This document shows, piece by piece, positions 57,958 to 64,000 of a stretch of 64,000 bases of DNA. The DNA lies in contig NC_008699.1 in the NCBI RefSeq assembly GCF_000015265.1, positions 3,844,001 to 3,908,000 of the forward strand. The letters are read 5' to 3'. Origin of the DNA: Nocardioides sp. JS614. Its GTDB lineage: Bacteria; Actinomycetota; Actinomycetes; Propionibacteriales; Nocardioidaceae. The notes below the pieces were generated by a model that made no database searches, was not told the origin of the DNA, and saw only the letters and a list, made by a program, of their open reading frames with translations. The translations under genes and the position numbers were made by a program. The first letter of the stretch is position 1. The number at the start of each line of letters is the position of its first letter.

Positions 57958-58769
57958 TCAACTCCGGCTGGGCGTGCGGCCAGTAGAGAGGCCGAGGCCG
58001 AATGCGTGATGCAGCGGCTCCCACAGAGCGGAATTGGCCGCAATCACGCCATGCGTCGAAACGCGGCGCAGGGGCGCAGTCAACCCTCCAGCCTGCTCGA
58101 CAAGATGAGCACCGGCCGCCCAATCCCAGGGCTGCAAGTCATCTTCGACGAACCCATCTAGCGCTCCTGCCGCGACATGGCACAGCTCGAGGGCAGCAGA
58201 GCCACCGCGACGGACATCCCCGATGTCGGCCAGTGCCCGAGCCAGGGCAGCTCCCTGCCGTGCCCGGTCGGCGGCGTCATAGGAGAAGCCGATGCCGATC
58301 AACGAGCTTGCGAGATTCGTCGTCGCTGAGACTCGAATCGGGCGCCCGTTCACTGTCGCGCCGCGCAAGGCGGCACTGTAGAGCAACCCGTGAGTGGGGT
58401 CGTAGACCACTCCAACCGCGGTCTTCCCCTCGTGCTCGGCGGCGACGCTCACCGACCAGCCCGGGTAACCACGCAAGTAGTTGCTGGTCCCGTCCAACGG
58501 GTCGACGACCCAGGTGACGGAGCTCGAGCCGTCCCGAGGCGCGAGCTCCTCGCCGACGATGGAGTCAGCTGGCCGTGCGCGTCTCAGTACGTCACGAATG
58601 AGTGCCTCGGCCGTGCGGTCGGCTTCGCTGACCAAGTCCGTGGCACTGGACTTCTGTTCGGCAGTGTTCTGGTGGCGCATGTCCAGCAGAAGGTGGCCGG
58701 CTTGCCGTGCGGCATGCTCGGCGACGGGAAGCAGCGCATCGGCGAGATCAGCCAGTGCCTCGTGCACGA

Positions 58770-58773
<4 letters not shown>
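57958..58773 (-). CDS. Inositol monophosphatase-family phosphatase
   Basis: This 271-residue Mg-dependent phosphatase has motif A WVVDPLDGTSNYLRG (Asp91, Asp94), GEE at 74-76 and motif B PWDWAAGAHLVEQAGG (Asp217). GTG 58773 overlaps the upstream ATPase stop (GTGA), so it is the last gene of the sugar/polyol operon. It may dephosphorylate a sugar or polyol phosphate; a tie to the pathway is inferred from the overlap only. Confidence 0.9.
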
Positions 58774-59864
<1,091 letters not shown>

Positions 59865-59877
59865 CCTGCTTTCCTTC

Positions 59878-60795
59878 CTAGAACTTGACCGCGCCGCCAG
59901 CGAGGCCCTGGACGAGGCGGCGCTGGACGACGTAGCTGACGATGAGGACCGGCACGATCGAGACGACGATGGCGGCGCACATAGCGCCCAACTCGACACC
60001 ACGGAAGGTGTTGAAGCTGGCAATCGTGACGGGCAGAGTCGCCGAGTTGCCGGGCGCGAGGATCAAAGCGTAGAAGAGGTCGTTCCACGACAGGACGAAT
60101 CCGAAGATGGCAGCCGCACCCATGCCGGGAGCGACCTGAGGGAGTACCACCTTCCGGAAGGCGGCGAAGCGAGTCAGCCCGTCCACCATGGCCTGCTCCT
60201 CGATCGAGATGGGAACCGCGTCGAAGAACCCGATCAGGAACCAGCACACGACCGGCAGGACGAAGCTGAGATGGGCCGACGTCACAGCCACGAGCGTGTC
60301 GTTGAGGCGCAAGTTGTAGGAGACGACCAGGAACGGGAAGACGAGCACCGCGGGCGGGAGGACTTGCGCGGCAAGGATCCCGAATCGCGTCACGTCGCCG
60401 CCCGTCTTGAAGCGCGAGATCGAGTACGCGGCCATCGAGCCGAGCACGAGCGAGATGATCACCGTCGCGAGGCCGACAAGTGCGCTGCGACCAGCGGAGC
60501 CGAGAACCCCAGATGAGGCGATCGCTGACCAGTTCGATGTCGTCGGGCTGAACACCACGGCGGTCGGATCGTTGAGCGCTGTGGGGCTCTTGAAGCTGCC
60601 GAGCACCACCCAGAACAACGGCAACGCGACCAGGAGGAAGGCACCTCCGAGGAGAAGCCGTCCGCCCGTGGCCCACGCCCCGCTGACGGGGCGGAGGGAG
60701 CCGTCCTGCGACCGCCGTGGGCCGCGCGAGGCGTTGCGATCGGCACTGGGCGCGAACCGGGTCGCGAAGCGGCGGGACGACGTCGAGTCGCTCAT
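59878..60795 (-). CDS. Carbohydrate ABC transporter permease (MalG type)
   Basis: The 305-residue inner-membrane permease has an extended cytoplasmic N-terminus (about 1-45), six membrane segments and the EAA loop EEQAMVDGLTRFAAFRKVVLPQVAPG (about 197-222) that docks on the ATPase. ATG 60795 overlaps the stop of the partner permease (ATGA). Confidence 0.92.
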   Translation of the reverse strand: MSDSTSSRRFATRFAPSADRNASRGPRRSQDGSLRPVSGAWATGGRLLLGGAFLLVALPLFWVVLGSFKSPTALNDPTAVVFSPTTSNWSAIASSGVLGSAGRSALVGLATVIISLVLGSMAAYSISRFKTGGDVTRFGILAAQVLPPAVLVFPFLVVSYNLRLNDTLVAVTSAHLSFVLPVVCWFLIGFFDAVPISIEEQAMVDGLTRFAAFRKVVLPQVAPGMGAAAIFGFVLSWNDLFYALILAPGNSATLPVTIASFNTFRGVELGAMCAAIVVSIVPVLIVSYVVQRRLVQGLAGGAVKF

Positions 60796-61643
60796 AGGAC
60801 TCCTCCTCGTCGAATCCGGGCGAACAGGAGAACCGCGAGCACCACCACGGCGGCCAGCAACAGGTAGGCCATCGCAGAGGCTGAGGCGAGACGGAAGAAG
60901 GTGATGCCAGTGTTGTAGATCAGGTACTGAATGGTCTGCGTCTCGGTTCCCGGCCCGCCGCGAGTAGTGGCGTATACGTACTCGAACACCTTGAGCGCGT
61001 CCAAGCTGCGGATCAGAACTGCGACGACAATGACAGGTCGCAACAGCGGAATCGTGACTTTGCGGAACGTGAACAGCGCGCTGGCACCATCGACCCGGGC
61101 CGCCTCGAATGGCTGCTTCGGTAGTCCCTCCAAGCCGGCGAGCAACATCAGCATCATGAAAGGAGTCCACTGCCAGACGTCAATGGCCACGATGGTCCAC
61201 AGCGCCGTACCACTGCCGAAGAAGTCCATGGAGACGCCCAGCCCGTTCAGGAGCGACGGGATCGCCCCCAACTGGCTGTTGAGCAGGAAGCGGAACATCA
61301 GACCGACGGCGATCGGGGTGATGAACATCGGCGCGAGCAGGAACGAGCGACTGAGGTTGCGGACCCACCGTTGCTGCTGCAGCGCGAGTGCCAATAGCAT
61401 GCCGATAGCAAGCTCGAGCACGACCGCGGAGACGACGAACGTCCCGGTCGTAAGCAGCGCTTGGACGTAGTCAGGATCGTTCAGTGCATTGTCGTACTGC
61501 TCCAGGCCACGGAAGGCTACGTCCCCCCGGCTGGTGATCTTGTAGTCCGTGAGGGAGAGGTAGAAGCTATAGGCGAGCGGGTACCCGACCACGGCGGCCA
61601 GCACCACCACCAATGGCAGCATCATGCGGATTCGGACACTCAC
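60792..61643 (-). CDS. Carbohydrate ABC transporter permease (MalF/UgpA type)
   Basis: The 283-residue permease has six membrane segments and the EAA-type loop LPKQPFEAARVDGASALFTFRKVTIPLLRP (about 174-203). GTG 61643 has GGGAGAGG upstream. It pairs with the MalG-type permease in one transporter. Confidence 0.92.
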   Translation of the reverse strand: MSVRIRMMLPLVVVLAAVVGYPLAYSFYLSLTDYKITSRGDVAFRGLEQYDNALNDPDYVQALLTTGTFVVSAVVLELAIGMLLALALQQQRWVRNLSRSFLLAPMFITPIAVGLMFRFLLNSQLGAIPSLLNGLGVSMDFFGSGTALWTIVAIDVWQWTPFMMLMLLAGLEGLPKQPFEAARVDGASALFTFRKVTIPLLRPVIVVAVLIRSLDALKVFEYVYATTRGGPGTETQTIQYLIYNTGITFFRLASASAMAYLLLAAVVVLAVLLFARIRRGGVL

Positions 61644-61692
61644 CAGCTGCTACCTCTCCCTGATTCCTGACGGTACGTAGATCGGCCCAGGC

Positions 61693-62991
61693 TCAGCTGG
61701 ACTGGATCCGAGTCGCCTGCTCCTGGGCCGCAGAGAGGGCGTCTGCCACGCTCTTCTGTCCGGAGACTGCGGCGCTGAGCTCGGTTCCGACCGCCTGGAT
61801 CATCTCGTCGCAGTTGGCGCCCTGGCACAGGGGGGCCGAGTTGGCGAGGATGTCACCGACAGTGGCGTAGTAGTCAGCACCGAAGCCCTGGGCCGCCACC
61901 TGCGGATCAGTCAGGACGCTCTGCCGGACGGGTGCGCCACCGGCCTCCACTCGCTGCTTCTCACCGTCGGCAGAGGTCAGCCAAGAGATGAACGCCCAGT
62001 CGGCATCGTCCGTCTCACTGTTGGAGGGGATGGCCCAACTCCATGAACCGAGGACTTGCTTGCCGCCCGGCATGGTCGCCAAAGCGAACTTGCCAGCGAG
62101 ATCGCCGGCGGGCGAGTCGTCAGCGTTGAGGGTGGGGAGCATCCAGTTGTAGGAGACCATCATGGCCGCCTTGTCGCTGCTCACGGATCGCAGCGCCTCG
62201 TCGAAGGCCCAGTTGAGGCTGCTGGCGGGAGCCGCGGTCTCGTAGAGCTCGATGTAGGTCTCGAGGGCCTCCTTCGCCTCGGGGGTGTCCAGGCTGAGAT
62301 TTCCTTCGTCGTCGTAGATGGAGCCACCAGCGGCAAAGAGGAAGTTGGCCCATTCCTCAAATGCCTTGTAGCCGCGCTGGGGCTGCATCGCAATGCCAGC
62401 CCGAGTGTCAGTGGTGTTCTCCTGGGCGGCAGCAACGAGTTCATCCAGTGTGGAGGGCGCTGCCGAGAGGAGATCGGTGCGGTAGATCAGCCCCAAGCCG
62501 TAGTTGTAGAACGGAATACCGTAGGTCTTGCCGTCGACCTCGTTGATCTGGCGCAGAGGTTCGGCGAAGTCCTCGTAGTCGTAACCCGACGTCGACTCGA
62601 TGTACGAGTCCAGTGGGGTCAGGAATCCGGCCTTCGCGAAGTCGCCCATCCAGGGGTTGTCGATGATCGCGAGATCGTAGGACGACTCAGGTGCGGTGAA
62701 GGACGCCACGTACTTGTCACGCATCTGGTCGTAGACGGCGGTCTCGATCTGGACCTTCACGTTGGGGTACTGCTCGTTGAACTCGCCGATCATCCCCTCG
62801 ACGATGTCGGTGTCGGGCACGCCCTCCATGAGGACCCGGACGGTCCCTTCGACGTTCGAGCTCACGTCTCCGTCACCGCTGGGGGTCTCGGACCCCGGCG
62901 CACCCTTGCCCCCAGAGCATGCCGCCGTCAGGGACAGCGCCGCGACGGCAGCTGTGACAGCCACCGTGCGGCGCACAGTTCGATTCTTCAT
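61693..62991 (-). CDS. Extracellular sugar-binding lipoprotein of the ABC transporter
   Basis: This 432-residue family-1 solute-binding protein has lipobox SLTAAC (Cys25), a Gly/Ser linker, then GTVRVLMEGVPDTDIVEGMIGEFNEQYPNVKVQIE and the hinge region typical of sugar binders (YGIPFYNYGLGLIYRTDLL). ATG 62991 has AGGAGAGG upstream. Ligand specificity is unknown; the neighbouring SDR and FGGY kinase suggest a polyol or sugar. Confidence 0.92.
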   Translation of the reverse strand: MKNRTVRRTVAVTAAVAALSLTAACSGGKGAPGSETPSGDGDVSSNVEGTVRVLMEGVPDTDIVEGMIGEFNEQYPNVKVQIETAVYDQMRDKYVASFTAPESSYDLAIIDNPWMGDFAKAGFLTPLDSYIESTSGYDYEDFAEPLRQINEVDGKTYGIPFYNYGLGLIYRTDLLSAAPSTLDELVAAAQENTTDTRAGIAMQPQRGYKAFEEWANFLFAAGGSIYDDEGNLSLDTPEAKEALETYIELYETAAPASSLNWAFDEALRSVSSDKAAMMVSYNWMLPTLNADDSPAGDLAGKFALATMPGGKQVLGSWSWAIPSNSETDDADWAFISWLTSADGEKQRVEAGGAPVRQSVLTDPQVAAQGFGADYYATVGDILANSAPLCQGANCDEMIQAVGTELSAAVSGQKSVADALSAAQEQATRIQSS

Positions 62992-63077
62992 GGCACCTCT
63001 CCTTTACCTGTACTGCTCCATTGCTGCCGAGATCGTGCTGCGACATCGGTCGCACCGATGGGCCTTGCGACGTGTGG

Positions 63078-63848
63078 TCAATCCATGAACGCGCCCCCGT
63101 TGACGGCGATCGCCTCTCCAGTAATGAACGCGGCATCAGGTCCGCAGAGGAACGCAACAACCCTGGCAACGTCTTCGGGACGCTCGAGCCGACCGATCGG
63201 CGTGGCGTCGATCATCGACTGACGGACCTGCTCGGGCGTCGTGCCGCCGAGTTCTGCTTCCCAGGCGAGCTCACGGGTCTGCATGTCGGTCGCGACAAAG
63301 CCGGGGCAGACACTGTTGACGCGGATGTTGGCTGACGCGAGCTCTCTGGCCATCGCCTGGGTCAGTCCGACGACGGCGAACTTGCTGGCGACGTAGTCGG
63401 CGAGGAAGGGCACCCCGCCCTGCTTGGCTGCCATCGACGCGATGTTGACGATGCGGCCACCACCGTGCGTGGCCATATGACGGCTCGCCGCCTGAGACGC
63501 GAGGAACACCCCTGTGGTGTTCACACGCAGAGACCGTTCGAAGTCCTCGAGGGAGATGTCGAGGAACCGCTGCATCTTCGAGATGCCTGCATTCGACACC
63601 CACACATCGAGTCGCCCCATCTCGGCGGCAACCTCGGCGACCACGTCGGCGCATTGCTGGGCCGAGGTGACGTCTAGCCGGCGAGCGATCGCACCGGGTA
63701 CCTCTGCGGCATTCTGCGCCGCCCGGTCAGCGTCGATGTCGGTGAACACCACCCGGTAGCCCCGGCTGGCGAGCTCGCGACCGATCGCAGCCCCAATGCC
63801 AGATCCGGCGCCGGTGACGACAGCCACCTCCTCGAGCGTGTCCATCAT
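63078..63848 (-). CDS. Short-chain dehydrogenase/reductase (probable polyol or sugar dehydrogenase)
   Basis: This 256-residue classical SDR has the cofactor motif TGAGSGIG (12-19), DIDAD with an acidic residue after strand 2 (Asp37, favouring NAD), NAG (86-88) and the catalytic Ser138, Tyr152 and Lys156. ATG 63848 overlaps the upstream kinase stop (ATGA), which decides between two adjacent ATGs. It probably oxidises the imported polyol to the ketose that the kinase phosphorylates (inference). Confidence 0.9.
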   Translation of the reverse strand: MMDTLEEVAVVTGAGSGIGAAIGRELASRGYRVVFTDIDADRAAQNAAEVPGAIARRLDVTSAQQCADVVAEVAAEMGRLDVWVSNAGISKMQRFLDISLEDFERSLRVNTTGVFLASQAASRHMATHGGGRIVNIASMAAKQGGVPFLADYVASKFAVVGLTQAMARELASANIRVNSVCPGFVATDMQTRELAWEAELGGTTPEQVRQSMIDATPIGRLERPEDVARVVAFLCGPDAAFITGEAIAVNGGAFMD

Positions 63849-64000
63849 CCGGTCCTCTCCGTTGTGTCCTCGTCGGCGCCCAGGCGAGCAAGCCGTCTGG
63901 CGAGCGGATTCACCTGCTCCTGCAGGTCCAAGAAGATCTGATACGCGTCGGCGTATCTTCGAGTCCGATCACCGTCGGGCTCAATCGGCGTGTCGTACTG
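63845..64000 (-). CDS. FGGY-family carbohydrate kinase, C-terminal end (cut by window edge)
   Basis: The open minus-strand frame gives 51 residues ending in a TGA at 63847-63845. The sequence (IEPDGDRTRRYADAYQIFLD, then LQEQVNPLARRLARLG) matches the last helices of xylulokinase-like FGGY kinases. The stop overlaps the SDR start, so it is in the same operon. The rest of the gene lies beyond the window. Confidence 0.75.
   Translation of the reverse strand, partial: QYDTPIEPDGDRTRRYADAYQIFLDLQEQVNPLARRLARLGADEDTTERTG

Overview
The window is high-GC actinobacterial chromosome, most likely Nocardioides or a close relative (family Nocardioidaceae). The evidence is GTG starts throughout, F420-type luciferase-like oxidoreductases, a mycothiol-dependent formaldehyde dehydrogenase (mscR), a GroEL with a His-rich tail encoded next to groES, a coproporphyrin-type haem set (hemE, cgoX/hemY, hemQ), GuaB plus GuaB3, and DUF3000 followed by a ribonuclease D. 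I see no rRNA, tRNA, CRISPR array, prophage or intact insertion sequence.

Layout. 1-2.5 kb: the end of an unknown gene, a luciferase-like oxidoreductase gene that has lost its N-terminal coding part, a small basic KGG-type protein, an intact F420-type oxidoreductase and an SRPBCC protein. 2.7-6.7 kb: metY-metX (methionine) and guaA (GMP). 7-14.3 kb: two leftward operons of oxidative metabolism. One is gabD2-like dehydrogenase plus cholesterol-oxidase-like flavoprotein. The other is phosphotransferase, unknown protein and aldehyde dehydrogenase, behind an exact TNNAACNNGTTNNA (KstR-type) box. 14.4-20 kb: glpD, a CapA-like protein, a nitrilase-family hydrolase, guaB3 and a membrane protein. 20-25 kb: a two-component system with an unusual two-part kinase, then a large secreted beta-rich protein. 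24.9-28.8 kb: guaB and groES-groEL with two CIRCE elements. 28.8-38.9 kb: a SAM methyltransferase, mycothiol formaldehyde detoxification, a nitronate monooxygenase, a SigE-type sigma factor with a putative partner, and an MMPL transporter. 38.9-43.2 kb: tsaD, then tsaB-rimI, split by a 2.1-kb insert holding lrp/lysE and a Doc-type toxin-antitoxin pair. 43.2-49.4 kb: a possible 6C-like RNA, a LuxR regulator, a stand-alone LigD-type polymerase domain, a fatty-acid desaturase operon and msrB. 49.4-55.9 kb: haem genes, a DUF4349 lipoprotein, DUF3000 and ribonuclease D. 56-57.8 kb: a membrane protein and a secreted DUF6448-like protein. 57.9-64 kb: a less GC-rich leftward operon for uptake and breakdown of a sugar or polyol (FGGY kinase, SDR, ABC transporter, IMPase-like phosphatase).

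Two themes cross the whole window. First, many operon-leading genes have no Shine-Dalgarno site and carry a TANNNT -10 hexamer 6-8 bases before the start codon, which is the pattern of leaderless transcripts; this was used to choose starts. Second, three unrelated families of intergenic palindromes each occur twice (about 90, 50 and 64 bp), mostly at 3' ends of genes, and one copy supplies the stop codon of a transporter gene. All functions were assigned by reading the sequence; no database search was possible.
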